Origin: Cycas panzhihuaensis
Lineage: Eukaryota > Cycadophyta
DNA: 64,000 nt
Direction: 5' to 3'
NCBI GenBank assembly: GCA_023213395.1
Contig: CM041465.1
Span: forward strand, 47,375,741-47,439,740
Shown: piece by piece, positions 25,488 through 38,331 of the stretch
Position numbering within the stretch: position 1 is the stretch's first letter
How the letters are laid out: each line of letters begins with the position of its first letter
The notes under the pieces: generated by a model
Told to the model about the DNA's origin: nothing
The model's input: only the letters and a program-made list of their open reading frames with translations
Database searches by the model: none
Translations under genes and position numbers: made by a program

Positions 25488-28045
25488 TTTTTTTTTTTTT
25501 TTTTGATAAGATAAAATTGAATTATGAGTGGGTTTGAAATAGGATCCCACAACCTAGTACATCAATATGCTTTACGTTTCCAAGTCAAAGATGACCGTGA
25601 CATCCCCACGGTCTAGATGAAAGAAATACATTGCTAGGACAAGCCCCATGGCTAGCTAATTTAGACCATTTCCTTCTCTACCAGAATCATAAGATCCCTG
25701 AGAAAGTCGCACCTCCACACAGTGCCTTCCTTTTGCCTCATCCCCTAGTTTGCCAAAAAGTTAGCAACTTTGTTTCCTTCTCTTAGTGTGTATCTTATAC
25801 AAACTTCTTCTAGTCCTTTAATACCCTCCTTCATATCATTGATTATGGACTAGAATCTCCAGTCTGGGAGGGCCACGCCTCTTAGTGAATTAATGACCAC
25901 CTCTGAGTCTTCCTTAATTACCAGTAGTTGAATGCCTCCTTTGAGGGCTAATTAAGAGCTTTGAGCATAGTGTATGTTTCCACAAAGTGGTTCGTTTGGT
26001 GCTCATAATAATCTGTGAAGGCCCAAATGGGGGTGCCCTTGTTATCTCTACAAATTCCCCCTCCCCTAGCTTCTCTAGGGTTCCCTTTTGAAGCACTGTC
26101 AAAGTTGATTTTAAGCCAGGGCCCCATTGGTGGCAACTAGCTACTACTTCTGGGCTTTACAACCTCATATACTGGTTTTATGCCCCACTTAAGCAGAATC
26201 CTATTCTCGGTCAGGGTTGTATGCTTCTCCTTAATGTTTCTGACATTTACCCTGATGTCTATATAGATTTTATTGAAGGTGGCATGTTGGTACATCTAAT
26301 TCCCCTAGAGGATTCTTTTGTTTCTCTCCTTCCATATGTTCCACGCTAGTATCAGTAGTGCGCTCTTCTAAATACAGCTTAAGATTTTACTTCTGAATGG
26401 GCTTTGCCAAGCAAGCTATAGATCAGCAACCTTTTCTGAAAAGGTCCAGCATACCTCCAATTTTCCTAACAGTATCCTCCATACCTCCCTTGAGAATGAG
26501 CACCCGAGGAAGATATGATCCATAGATTCCTCTTCTTTGTAATATAGTATACACATGTTGGGTAGGTGGAACCCTCTCTTTTTTAGGTTATCTACAGTGA
26601 GAATTTTGTTTCTCAAGCAGATCCACCAAAAAACTACTATCTTGGGGATAAGAGGGAGCTTCCAAACGCCTTCTAATATTGGATTCCTCTTGTCACCTCT
26701 CATCAGACATAAGTAGTGGTACCCCTGTTTAGTGATGTATTTCCTAGATGAGCTCAAGGGCCATATAATCGAATCTAGGGAAGGCATCCTAGGGATATCA
26801 CTCTTTCCCAAAATCCTTTTGATTTTGTAAAGTCCCTCCTACAAGGGTCGCACCTCCTAGATTTCCTCAAAATTTCACCATCTTCTGTTTCTTCCACTCC
26901 TGGTCCAGTAGTCCTTTATATGTAATCCATATTATCTTATATAAGGCCCCTAGATAGGAGCCAGTTCAGGGTATTTCTTTAGGGCCTTATCACAACACCA
27001 CGCATCCTCCTAAAACCTAATGGAGCTGCCATCTCCCAATCTCCATTTCAGGCATTCTCTGATAGCTTTCCAAGCTTTTAGAATACTCCTCCAAATGGTA
27101 GAGCCAACCGGCGAGGAAATATTTTCGATGAGAGAGCCACCTTGAAGATATTTTCATGATAGAATCTTCTCCCACAGTCTCTCTCCTCCTTTGATTAATC
27201 GCTAGCCCATCTTGGCCTCGACAGTAACATTAAAAGATGGAATCCTTCTGAGATTGAGACCTCCTACCCATTTCAGAGTACAAACATTATTCCATCTCAC
27301 TAGGTGTATCATGTCTTTATTCTATGCCCCAGACCAGAGAAATCTCTTCTGGATGGCTTCGATAATATCCGAGATTCCATGCGGTATTCTAAAAATAGAC
27401 ATCTAGAAGACTGGGATTCTCTAAAGTGTAGAAGCCACTAGCTGGAGCTTCCCTGCAAGACTTAAGAGGGCACCTTTCTAGCCAGCCAGCTTCCTTTGCA
27501 TTCTATCAATGAGGGGGTTCCACATTTCCTTGGTCATCTTACCTGCGAAGAGAGGTAGTATGAGGTGAGTTGTGGGGAGCTTCTTAATACCCATCCCTAA
27601 AATCCTATTGATCCTACCTTAGGTGCACCCTGGGGTATTTATGAAATTGACATTACTCTTATTCAAACTTATCTTTTGGTTTGTAGCCCTCTCAAAGTGC
27701 CCCAAAATCTCCTTGAATTTAGATGCCTCTCTAATGGCATCCTTCCCTAGGAAGATGTTATCATCCATGAATTGGTGGTGTACCATATTATGTACCCCTG
27801 ATGTCAATTTTATGCCATTGATAATCCCTTGCCTTTTAGCTGACTCCAAAGTTCTATCCAACATTTCATCCACCGTTATGTATATGAAGGAAGAGAGAGG
27901 ATCACCTTGTCTCAGCCCCTAGAACCTGGGGAAAAGCTGGAAGATGAGCCATTGATAATGATTGAGAACTGTGGATTGCCTATGTAAAGCTTAATCCAAG
28001 TCCGCCAAGGTTCCCCAAAACCAAATGCCTCTAGACAATCTAGAA
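25488..28045 (-). pseudogene. Block A, part 2: LINE copy A, 3' half only
   Basis: Minus-strand L1-type LINE. A 17-base T run at 25488-25504 is its poly(A) tail. Reading leftward from 28045: RT (27619-27873: MDEMLDRTLESAKRQGIING, HQFMDDNIFLG with the catalytic Asp pair), the zf-RVT-like segment (26416-26811: GVWKLPLIPKIVVFWWICLR, MDHIFLGCSFSREVW), then plant-type RNase H (25948-26136: WLKINFDSASKGNPREA, GGGICRDN). The stop is near 25661. The copy breaks off inside RT at 28045, where E3 sequence starts. It matches 33255-35811 at about 95%. Confidence 0.9.
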
Positions 28046-30349
28046 TAAAAAATAGAAGGTAAAACTTAAAATAAAGAATGCTCTTGCACTTGAATTTATT
28101 TATGCAAATCTAGAGGAAGAAATATACCCACATCTTCTAAGTAGAATAATAGTTGAGTAAGCTTAGGATAATTTAAATATAGCTTATGAAGGTGTAATAA
28201 TTACAAGATTATAAATAACTATAAGGAACTTTGAGAATCTTAGAATTTATGCTTTTGACTCAATCAATGCTGTTATCACTAGAATATAAGACCTAGTGAA
28301 TCAAATGTAAGATCTAAAAGAATAAATCTTACAACAAAGAGTTATAAAGAAAATTCCAAGGTATATAAGTTTGAGAACATTATGACAACCATAGGAGTCA
28401 CTAAAGAATTGTCTATGCTTATAGCTAATCAACTTCTTGCCATCCTAGTCATATTAAAGGACAGAAAGCAAAGTTCTAATGAGAATTTAGAGCAAGCATT
28501 TGCCTTGATGGCATGCTTAAGGGGGGGATTTAAGAGATCAAATCTTTAAAATTTTTTAATTCAAAATTTTCAAACTTGAAGTTTTGGAAATGATGAAAAT
28601 TTAGAAATATCTCATGGAAGAAGCCCCATGAGAGGAAGAGGTATACCTCAAGGAAAAGGTAGAGGAAGAGGTTTTATATTAACTTGTTATAATTATGGAA
28701 TTTATCGACACTATTCTAATGAGTGTTATGGTAAAAGAAATAATTCAATAAATATAGATAAAAAGAGAACTATAAAGAGGTTGAGGAATGAGAATTTATT
28801 CCATTCTAGTTTAAATACTCAAATAAAGAATGATGTATGTTACAAAAATTTTGGATACTCTACTCACATGTCTTATAATGTTGACTTGTTTTTAAAATTT
28901 GAAGAAGATGATAAGAAGAGGATAGTAAACTTTAGATACAATAATACTCAAGATGTCCAAGGATATTTTAAATAGATTCAATTGAGAACAAAAATATTCA
29001 TAATATATTGTTTACTCCTATTTTGAAGAAGAATTTATTATTCGTTGGCCAAATTATGGAATAAAAAAATAGAGTTACTTTTTATAACGGTGAATGTAAG
29101 ATTAGAGATAAGGTGAGAAATCATATATGGGTTGCCAGAGGTGAAATGATAGAAGATGGATTATTTAAGTTAGTCCTTTATCCTCAAATTTAGCCACTTA
29201 GTACTTCAATTGATAATGTGAGTGCATTATGGCATCATTAATATGGTCACCTAAATTATGGTGGTCTTGTCAATCTAAGAAAGAATAATATGGTAATAGG
29301 ACTTCCTCTTATCAAAGGAAATAAAGATTTGTGTGAAGGTTGCATTTATGAGAAGCAACATAGATATTAATTTCTAAATTCTGAGTACTAATCTAGGAAT
29401 CCTCTCAAACTAATACATACTAACTTGTGTGGACCAATGAAAATGCCATCCATTAGTAATACCAAGTATTTTATGATTTTGGTAGATTATCATACAATAA
29501 AATTTTAGGTGTACTTTCTCAAGGGAAAATTAGAGACCTTCTTGAAATTTGTTGAATTTAGAGCTATGGTTAAGAGATAAAGTGATTATAAGTTAAAAAT
29601 CCTTCATTCAGATAATTGGAAAGTGTTTATTTCTAATGACCTTAGAGTGTTCAGTAATAAAATAAAAATTAGAAGGTAATTCTCAACACTTTATACTCTT
29701 CAATAAAATAGTATCATTAAGAGAAAGATAAGGACTATCATAAAAATACACAAATGCATACTTAAGGCTTAAGAATTACATGATGAATTTTGGGTTGAAA
29801 CACTAAGCACTATTATGTATTTATTAAATAAAAGTCCACTAAGGCCCTAGTAAATTTAACTCATGAAGAGGCTTGGACTGAATACGAGCCCCATGTCAGT
29901 AATTTGAAAGTCCTTATTGTGTAGCATATGCTCATATTCCTACTAAAAGAAGAATAAAACTAGGGAGAAAAAGCATAAAATCTATCTTCATAGCCTACTC
30001 TAGGGAACAAAAAACTTATCATTTATTTGACCCACTTACAAGAGAGTTCTTTATGAGTAGAGATATCAAATTTGATGAACATGCTACATACAAAATTGAT
30101 GTGCACAAAGGAAAATAAGTGATGATTGAGCCTATTCAATATATAAAGGGAGAGTCAAGTACTAGTTCTAGCTCAAGTCCTAGTACAAGTTAAGGATGAA
30201 GTCCAACAGTGCTAACAAGAAGCCATAATATACATAGTTCAAGTGAAGATCCTAACAAGCATAAGTCAAGATCCAAAATGGTTAGTGAGAAGTCACAGTA
30301 TAGGTGATATGCTTAACATCAACTTTGAAAGAAGAAGAAGAATAAGGTC
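28044..30349 (+). pseudogene. Copied E3 gag and integrase remnant
   Basis: Same domains as 10164-12470: RGRGIPQGKGRGRG and knuckle CYNYGIYRHYSNEC (28628-28975 open frame), ALWHH-stop-YGHLNYGGL near 29224, and integrase with NG replaced by an extra stop region (LQ-stop-NS). It shares the donor's ancestral lesions (Cys-to-Tyr in the knuckle, Glu-to-Lys in integrase) and adds private ones. The damage therefore preceded the copying. Confidence 0.85.
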
Positions 30350-31917
30350 TTAAGGGAGAGTGAATTATACCTTAATGACACAAGTGATGCAAAATTATAA
30401 ACCTCATATAATTGTAGAAGTAATTAATGATGAAAATTAGGTTTAAGTTATAGAAGCTAAATTTGATGCACTTGATAGGAACCAAATATGGTATTTGATT
30501 AAGCTACTAAATGGTAAGGAGGCTATTGGAATAAAATGGGTATTCAAAACCAAGTACAGGGTCAATGGTTTAATCAATAAGTACAATGCAAGACTTATTA
30601 CAAAGGGATGTGTGTAACAAGAAGGTATTGATTATGAAGAAACTTTTGCTCTAGTTGCTAATATGGACATGATTAGTAGTGTTTTATCTTTAACCGTCAA
30701 TTTATTAAATGGATGTTAAATCATCATTTCTTAATGGATATGTTAATGAAGATATCTATATGTCCCATCTTAAAGGTTTTGAAGTTCCAAGGAAATAAAA
30801 TTTGATCTGTAAATTGAAAAAATCATTACATAGATTGAAGCAAGCTCTTAGAGTGTGGTACTCTAGGATTGACAAGTACTTTCAAGACAAAGGGTTTTAG
30901 AAGAGTCCTTCTAATCTAAACGTATACATAAAATCTGTAAGTGATTCCATTCTACCGATTGCTTTATATATTAATGATTTCATTTATATAGGAAAGAAAT
31001 GATTATTTAGCCCAAGAATTTAAGAAAGATATGAGTTTAGAATTTAAGATGACTAACTTGGGATAACTACACTATTTTCTTAGTATTAAAGTATGGAAAA
31101 GTGATAAAGGCATATATATGTTACAAAGCAAGTATGCAATGGACATCTTAAAGAAATCCAAAATAAGTGATTATAATATTAGTGCTACGCCTATTAAGGT
31201 TGGATTAAAGTTAAGTAAAAATTAAGTATACCCTTCAGTTGATTCTGCTTAATATCATCAACTAATAAGAAGTTTGATTTATCTAATTAATACTCAAACT
31301 AACATAACCTATGTAATTAATTTGAATTCAAGATTCATGTTTGATCCCAAGGAAGAGAATTGGAATATAGCAAAATGTATCTTAAGATACATCAAAGGAA
31401 TATTAGGTTATGCTTTGCAATTCATATATTGAAATAAATACAAGTTGATTAGATATTCTGGCATTGATTGGGCCAATGATATTGAAGATAGGAAATAAAT
31501 ATTAGGATATATGTTTCATATAGGTTTAGCTATGATTACTTGGTAAGTAGCTTACAATATCTTTATCTACAATAAAATCAAAGTATAAAGTTGTTGAAGT
31601 TGTAACATGAGAAGTTGTTTGGCTCAAGAGAATCGTAGAAGACCTCCATCAATCTTAAAGTGGATCCACAATCATTTATTGAGAAAATCAAAATACTATT
31701 TCAATAACAAAGTATCGAGTGTTGCATAGTAGAATAAAACACATTAAGATCAAGCATCAATATATTCAAGAGTTGCTTCAAAAAGGTCAAGTTGAATTAT
31801 AGTATTGCAGAACCAAAGACTAGATTATAGACATATTTACCAAACCCTTATCAAAGCTTAGGCATTATCAACTTAAAAAAGAATTAAGAGTCATCCTAAA
31901 TGTGCATTATAGGGGAG
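30350..31917 (+). pseudogene. Copied E3 RT and RNase H remnant
   Basis: Parallel to 12471-14037: GIKWVFKTKYRVNG, MDVKSSFLNGYVNEDIYMSH, YINDFIYIGKK with the same Asn in the catalytic box, GIDWANDIEDRK, and the 3' purine tract TATAGGGGAG. The copy keeps IGKK where the donor has IRKK, so each copy has changed since the split. Confidence 0.85.
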
Positions 31918-32191
31918 TGTTGAAATAGCTTGGTTCATGCTTCATAAGGTAAAGTTGTAATGAACATTTATATAAATTAATATTATTATGATACCCTTTT
32001 CTTTTGTGGGTCCTACTCATAGTCAAGTTGTGTATTATAAATACATACTCAATGTATTATGTTATATCAAATTATTGTAACATCATTCTAGTGTTAATCT
32101 AAGGTACCTTAAGGGTACCATTATAATCTTAGTATCTACTTTTTTTTTTAATTTATGCATTATTATTTTCTATCAATTTTATTTTTCTACA
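31918..32191 (+). repeat. Copied E3 LTR with following primer-like site
   Basis: Matches 14038-14312, including the following AGGTATCTGAGCAA (32192-32205). Confidence 0.9.
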
Positions 32192-32309
32192 AGGTATCTG
32201 AGCAAATTTATTTTTTGACAATTACAAATAGATGTGTCTTCTTATTGTGGCACTAGAGCATGCTTCCAAATTTTTAGCCAACTATTCATTCTAAACTCTA
32301 AGAGTAACT

Positions 32310-32653
32310 ATTAGGAATATTAATGTTAGCTTTATATTAATGTTAGTTTTATGTTATCTTTTGATCACATATATAAATGTGAATTTAAGTGATGTAAAGG
32401 TTTAGTTTTGTAAAGTTTATATTAATTATAAATTATTATGTAAAGGTCATTGAAATGGACAACTGCCCATTTCAATGAACCTCTCATCCTTCAAATAGCC
32501 TCTCCTAGATTCTAGGAATTGGTTCCAAGAATCTATGAGGCTGTCATAAGCCTATTTCAAAGGTTGGTTTCCATATGTAGAGGGTATTCTTGCCAAGGTT
32601 TCATGTAAAGGTCTTTAAGTCAATAAATTTTTAGATTAGAGAGGTGGTTTTTC
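32310..32653 (+). repeat. Copied partial E4 5' LTR
   Basis: Follows the GTAAC target (32305-32309) exactly as at 14425-14430. It stops at GTGGTTTTTC, where block A restarts. No E4 body follows. Confidence 0.93.
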
Positions 32654-33254
32654 ATCACATTTGATCAAATTTCTTCACATATTTGATCCTATTTTCATCA
32701 GTTTTTAATCTTTATTCGTCGTCATTAAAAGACATTTATTTTCACTCATTTTATTTATTTTTCTCTAAGGTGAATAAAAATTTTAATTTAATTTAATGCC
32801 TTTTGAGATCAGTGGGCATGCGATTCAGTGTAGCCCCTTTCACTTCAACGATCAGTCACCTTAATCTCCATGTGACCTCATTTCACATGTTAAAGGGGTA
32901 GATTTAAAATTTCATAAATTATTTTTTATAAAATTAGGTTTTAAAAGGTTTTAATTATATTTTATATAATTTGGATTCCTAGCCCCCTTCGAACCCTTAG
33001 TAGCTAATCACATTAGCCTCTACATGACCAAGGGGCTAGTCTATAAAAAGGGCTTACGCCCCCCCCTCCTTTAGTTTATTTACTCAAAAGAGGTCATTGT
33101 ACATTTTCTGTAATATCTTAAGATCTAGGAGTCTATTTTTCAAATGGTTGGATTCGTCTAAAAGATTTTTTGATCCTCTATGTATTAGAATAGGTTTCAT
33201 TGTAATCTGGTACTATTTTGTATGCCTTTAAAGCTAATAAAATTAAGGTTCTAG
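32644..33254 (+). repeat. Block A', part 1: E5 interior, second copy
   Basis: Second copy of 24879-25487 (about 12 differences in the first 215 bases). It is joined on the left to the partial E4 LTR through the shared GTGGTTTTTC. It ends in the LINE target duplication at 33240-33257. Confidence 0.92.
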
Positions 33255-33426
33255 TTTTTTTTTTTTTTTTAATAAGATAAAATTGAATTATGAGTGGGTT
33301 TGAAATAGGATCCCACAACCTAGTACATCAATATGCTTTAGGTTTCCAAGTTAAAGATGATCATGACATCCCCACGGTCTAGGCGAAAGAAATACATTGC
33401 CAGGACAAGCCCCATGGCTAGCTAAT

Positions 33427-36400
33427 TTAGACCATTTCCTTCTCTACCAGAACCATAAGATCCCCAAGAAAGTCGCGCCTCCACATAGTGCCTTCCTTTT
33501 GCCTCACTCCCCAGTTTGCCAAAAAGTCAGCAACTTTGTTTCCTTCTCTCAGTGTGTGTCTTATACAGACTTCTTCTAGTCCTTTAATGCTCTCCTTTGC
33601 ATCATTGATTATGGACTAGAATCTCCAGTCTGGGAGGGCCACACCTCTTAGTGAATTAATGACCACCTGTGAGTCTCCCTCAATTAGCAGTCGTTGAATG
33701 CCTCCTTCGAGGGATAATCAAGAGCTTTGAGCATAGTGTACATTTCCATAAAGTGGTTTGTTTGGTGCTCATAATAATCTGTGAAGGCCCAAATGGGGGT
33801 GCCCTTATTATCTCTGCAAATGCCCCCTCCCCCAGCTTCTCTAGGGTTCCCTTTTGAAGCACTATCAAAGTTGATTTTAAGCCAGGGCCCCACTGGTGGC
33901 AATCAGCTACTACTTCTGGCCTTTACAACCTCATATACTAGTTTTATGCCCCACTTAAGCATAATCCTATTCTTGGTCAAGGTTGTATGCTTCTCCTTAA
34001 TGTTTCTGACATTTACCCTGATGTCTATACAGATTTTATTGAAGGTGGAATATTGGTCCATCTAATTCCCTTGGAGGATTCTTTTGTTTCTCTCCTTTCA
34101 TATGTTCCACGCTAGTATTGGTAGTGCACTCTTCTAAATATAGCTTAAGATTTTACTTATGAATGGGCTTTGCCAAGCAAGCCATAGATTAACAACCTTT
34201 TCTGAAAAGGTCCAGCATACCTCCAGTTTTCCCAGCAGTATCCTCCATACCTCCCTTGAGAATGAGCACCCAAGGAAGATAGGATCCATAGATTCCTCTT
34301 CTTTGTAATATAGTATACACATGTTGGGTAGGTGGAACCCTCTCTTTTTGAGGTTATATATAGTGAGAATTTTGTTTCTCAAGCAGATCCACCAAAAAAC
34401 TACTATCTTGGGGATAAGAGGGAGCTTCCAAACGCCTTCTAATATTGGATTCCTCTTATCACCTCTCATCAGACATAAGTAGTGGTACCCTTGTTTGGTG
34501 ATGTATTCCCCAGACGAGCTCAAGGTCTACACAATCGAATCTAGGGAAGGCATCCTAGGGATATCACTCTTTCCCAAAATCCTTTTGATTTTGTAAAGTC
34601 CCTCCTGTGAGTGTCGCACCACCTAGATTTCCTCAAAATTTCACCATCTTTTGTTTCTTCCACTCCCGGTCCAGTAGTCCTTTACGTGTAATCCATAGTA
34701 TCTAACACAGGGGCCTTGGATAGGAGCCAGATTAGGGTATTTCTTTAGGGCCTTATCACAGCACATCGCATCCTCCTAGAACCTAATGGAGCTGCCATCT
34801 CCCAATCTCCATTTCAGGCATTCTCTGATAGCTTTCCAAGCTTTTAGAATACTCCTCCAGATGGTAGAGCCAATCAACAAGGCAATATTTTTGATGAGAG
34901 AGCCACCTTGAAGATATTTTCATGATAGAATACTCTCCCACAGTCTCTCTCCCTCTTTGATTAATCGTTATCCCATCTTGGCCCCGAGAGCAACATTAAA
35001 AGATGGAATCCTTCTGAGATTGAGACCTCCTACCCATTTCAGAGTACAAACATTATTGCATCTCACTAGGTGTATCCTATCTTTATTCTATACCCCAGAC
35101 CAGAGAAATCTCTTCTGGATGGCTTCGATAGTATCTGAGATTCCATGCAGTATTCTAAAAATAGACATCTAGAAGACTGGGATGCTCTGAAGCATAGAAG
35201 CCACTAGCTGGAGCTTCCCCGCAAGACTTAAGAGGGTGCCTTTCTAGCTAGTCAGCTTCCTTTGCATTCTATCAATGAGGGGGTTCCACATTTCCTTGGT
35301 CATCTTACCTGCGAAGAGAGGTAGTTTGAGGTAAGTTGTGGGGAGCTTCTTAATACCCATCCCTAAAATCCTACTGATCCTACCTTGGGTGCACCCCAGG
35401 GTATTTATGAAATAGACATTACTCTTATTCAAACTTATCTTCTAGTTCGTAGCCCTCTCAAAGTGCCCCAAAATCTCATTGAATTTAGATGCCTCTCAAA
35501 TGGCATCCTTCCCTAGGAAGATGTTATCATCCACAAATTGGTGGTGTACCACATTGTGCACCCTTGATGTCAGTTTTATGCCATTGATAATACCTTACCT
35601 TCTAGCTGACTCAAAAGTTCTACCTAACATTTCATCCATCGTTATGTATAGGAAGGGAGAGAGAGGATCACCTTGTCTCAGCCCCTAGAACCTGGGAAAA
35701 ATCTGGAAGATGAGCCATTGATAATGATTAAGAATTATGGATTGCCTATGCAAAGCTTAATCCAGGTCTGCCAAGGTTCCCTAAAACCAAATGCCTCTAG
35801 ACAATCTAGAAGGCACTCCCAGGAGACCCTATCAAAGGCCTTTGTGAGGTCAATCTTGATGAGCATTAGGGGCTCATTCCTTTCTGTAACTGAATGAATT
35901 ATTTCATGAACTACTATGAAACCATCATAGATCTGCTTGCCCGAAAGGAAACTATCCTAATTTTGGGAGATAATATTTGGCATAATTTTCTTTAGTCTAT
36001 TAACCAAGACCTTGATTATAATCTTGTATTTAACATTACAGAGACTAATGGGGTGAAACTCTTCCATTCTTTTTACCCCTTCTTTCTTATGGATGAGAAT
36101 GAGGAATGTGGTCTTCCATTCCTACAAAATTTTGTTATTTACATAGAACTCCTGCAGAGCTTCCATAAGGTCATCCTTGATAATGTCCCAAAACTCCTGA
36201 AAAAAACCTAGGGGAAATCCATTGGGGCCCAGAGCTTTGTCTCTCTTCATGCCAAAAAGAGCCAGCCTAACTTCTTCCTGAGAAAAAGGGGTTGTCAACT
36301 GAGCATTTTGTGCTTCGTTCACCAGACTAGGGATGTTACTTAAGAAGTCCTTCCTTCTATCCTTATCGCCATCCTGCAGTTCAGTATATAAGTCCTTAAA

Positions 36401-37612
36401 GTATTCACTTACCATCTCTTTCAGTTCTTCCATCGAGCTCACTACTGAGCCATCTTTCCTTTGAAGATTATTTATTTTGTTGCTTGCTCTATGTTTAGTT
36501 GTGGTCATATGGAAAAATTTAGTGTTTCTATCACCTTCGGCCAACCATAATGCCCTAGATTTTTACCTCCAATGGATTTCCTCTTTGATGAGAATCTCCT
36601 CCAAGTTCTTAGCCAATTCCTTCTATGTCTTGTCTAGCTCTGGGGACCTACTCTCCTGTCGAATCCTATCCTCAGCTTCTTTTAGGTCATGGATGGTTTT
36701 ATCCTTTAGTTCATGGATATTTTAAAAAACTTCCTTATTCCATACCTTTACTTATCTTTTAACCCCATCTAATTTCTTCGAAAATCTATATATTGCATGG
36801 CCACGTATTTGAACTCCCTACCATTCCTCAATCTTCTTTCAGAAATCAGGGTGGCGAAGCCATATTAGTTTGAATCTGAAGGGAGATCCAATATATTTTC
36901 TCTGGTCTGAAAAATGAAATAGGAGAGGGGAATGATCTGAGCTAATCCTCGGCAGGGCCTCGAGGGTGAAGTCCTTAAAGCACCTCAGCCAATCATAGTT
37001 GACTAGCACCCTATCTAGTTTGATTTGTATTAAGCCATCCCCCATAAGCCTGTTGGACTAGGTATACGATGCACCCCTGAGCTTAACGTCCTCCAGACCT
37101 CCCTGCTATAGGAAGTCACCGAACTCACTCATACTACTAGTCCAACCTACTATACCGCCACTCTTGTCCCCTGGGCACAGTGTTGAGTTGAAGTCCCTTG
37201 CCAGCAGCCATGGGACTCGGCAATCCTTGTGGGCCACCAGTATTCTATCCCAAAGCCTCTTCCTAGCCTCCTGAAGGTTTGGGGCATAGACGTTAGTGGC
37301 TAGCCATATATGGTTATTGCTTCTATTTATTAACCATACTGAAACAAAGGATTCCTCGGCCAGAAAGATTTCTCCAGACCACATCCTCAAATCCCATAGT
37401 ACTATTAAGCCCCCAGCTCCTTGAGCATAGTCAATCTTTATGCCCTCAACTTTCCTCCAAATTGTGTTCCTGATCCTTGGTCCATTCTCCTTACTTAACT
37501 TTATTTCATGTAAGAATATTAAATCTGGGTGGTGTTTATTCCTCATATCCCTAATAATTCTCTGTTTCAAGGGGGTATTAAGTCCCCTGATATTTCACGA
37601 TATAATTTTCAT
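33427..37612 (-). pseudogene. LINE ORF2 (endonuclease, reverse transcriptase, RNase H), broken
   Basis: The start is set at MKIIS-stop-NIRGLNTPLKQ (37612), where a stop replaces the family Trp. The endonuclease (37570-36839) has LIFLHEIKLSKEN (family catalytic Glu kept), NVYAPN, LLARDFNS and SDHSPLLF. RT (36544 to about 35200) has GDRNTKFFH, FSQEEVRLALFGM, EFHPISLCNVKYKII, LIKIDLTKAFDRVSWE and QFVDDNIFLG with the catalytic Asp pair. The zf-RVT segment (34523-34134) has VWKLPLIPKIVVFWWICLR. RNase H (about 33902-33430) has WLKINFDSASKGNPREA and TNHFMEMYTMLKAL and ends at 33427. The usual length of about 1,350-1,400 codons is kept, but stops and frameshifts break it. It would nick target DNA and copy its own RNA in place. 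Confidence 0.92.
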
Positions 37613-38331
37613 CTTTTCCTTCTTTGCTTCCAGACTTCAACTGTCTCACCTTTCAATGGATCTCTAGCTTCTGCCTTGGATCTGAGATTAGGCCCTTCAA
37701 GGAAGACATCATTCAAAGTTTTCTGGTTACCTTGATCCACCTAGGCAGCCGCTTCTTTTTCTCTTAACAGTTTCAAAGGTGGGCTACCGACCCTCTTCTC
37801 GGTACCCACATCTGGCTGCTTCTTCTGGGTCATAACCAAATGTGCTAAGGTATCTTGGACTGACGTCCCTAGTTCCTCTGAAGTGGGCATCTCAAGACCT
37901 TTAGCCCCTTCCATTCATGCCTGGTTCTCTGGTTCTTTTACTATCTTCTCTTCAGCACCTGAGGAGGAATCCTTTCCATTTAGGGGGGGCATACCCAACC
38001 CCACCACAGCATCCACACCACGTTTCCTCTGTGGCTTGGGTATGTGTGCTAGAGTAAATTAGGCTGAAGATACTGGCCCAACTGGGGTGATATCCCCTAG
38101 GCCATCCTCACCATCTGGGCTCACTGAGGCTACAAGATCCTAGGCAACCTACTCTCCTTCCTCTAGGAGAGTGTCTTCTTCATTAGGGTCAAAACCAAGA
38201 TTCAAATGAGGGGTACTATGTAATTTTGGAGGAGGGCCAACTCGGCCCTCCATGGATTCAGGAGCCTCCATGTTTCCTAAGCTTTCTTGTATTTACCCTT
38301 CCATCCTTATCTTCGTAGAGTCAGGTGCCTC
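37613..38331 (-). other. LINE ORF1 C-terminal tail and ORF1-ORF2 spacer
   Basis: Pro-, Ser- and Glu-rich, frame-broken low-complexity sequence, as is usual between the knuckle of ORF1 and ORF2 in plant L1 elements. Confidence 0.6.

Larger units (their letters stand above)
28044..32653 (+). repeat. 4.6 kb copied block: duplicate of 10164-14773
   Basis: Corresponds base for base to 10164-14773 with a constant offset of 17880 at both ends. It runs from the middle of E3 gag through pol, the E3 LTR, the primer-like site, the GTAAC junction and the first 344 bp of the E4 5' LTR, including that LTR's private 17 bp duplication. Hand counts give 9 differences in 355 bases and 11 in 360 (about 3%). 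Both ends are interior positions, so this is a DNA-level copy and not a transposition product. Confidence 0.95.

Noticed and set aside
33669-34065. Plus-strand open frames opposite LINE ORF2
   Set aside because: They are shadows of the minus-strand RNase H and recur only because the LINE is duplicated.
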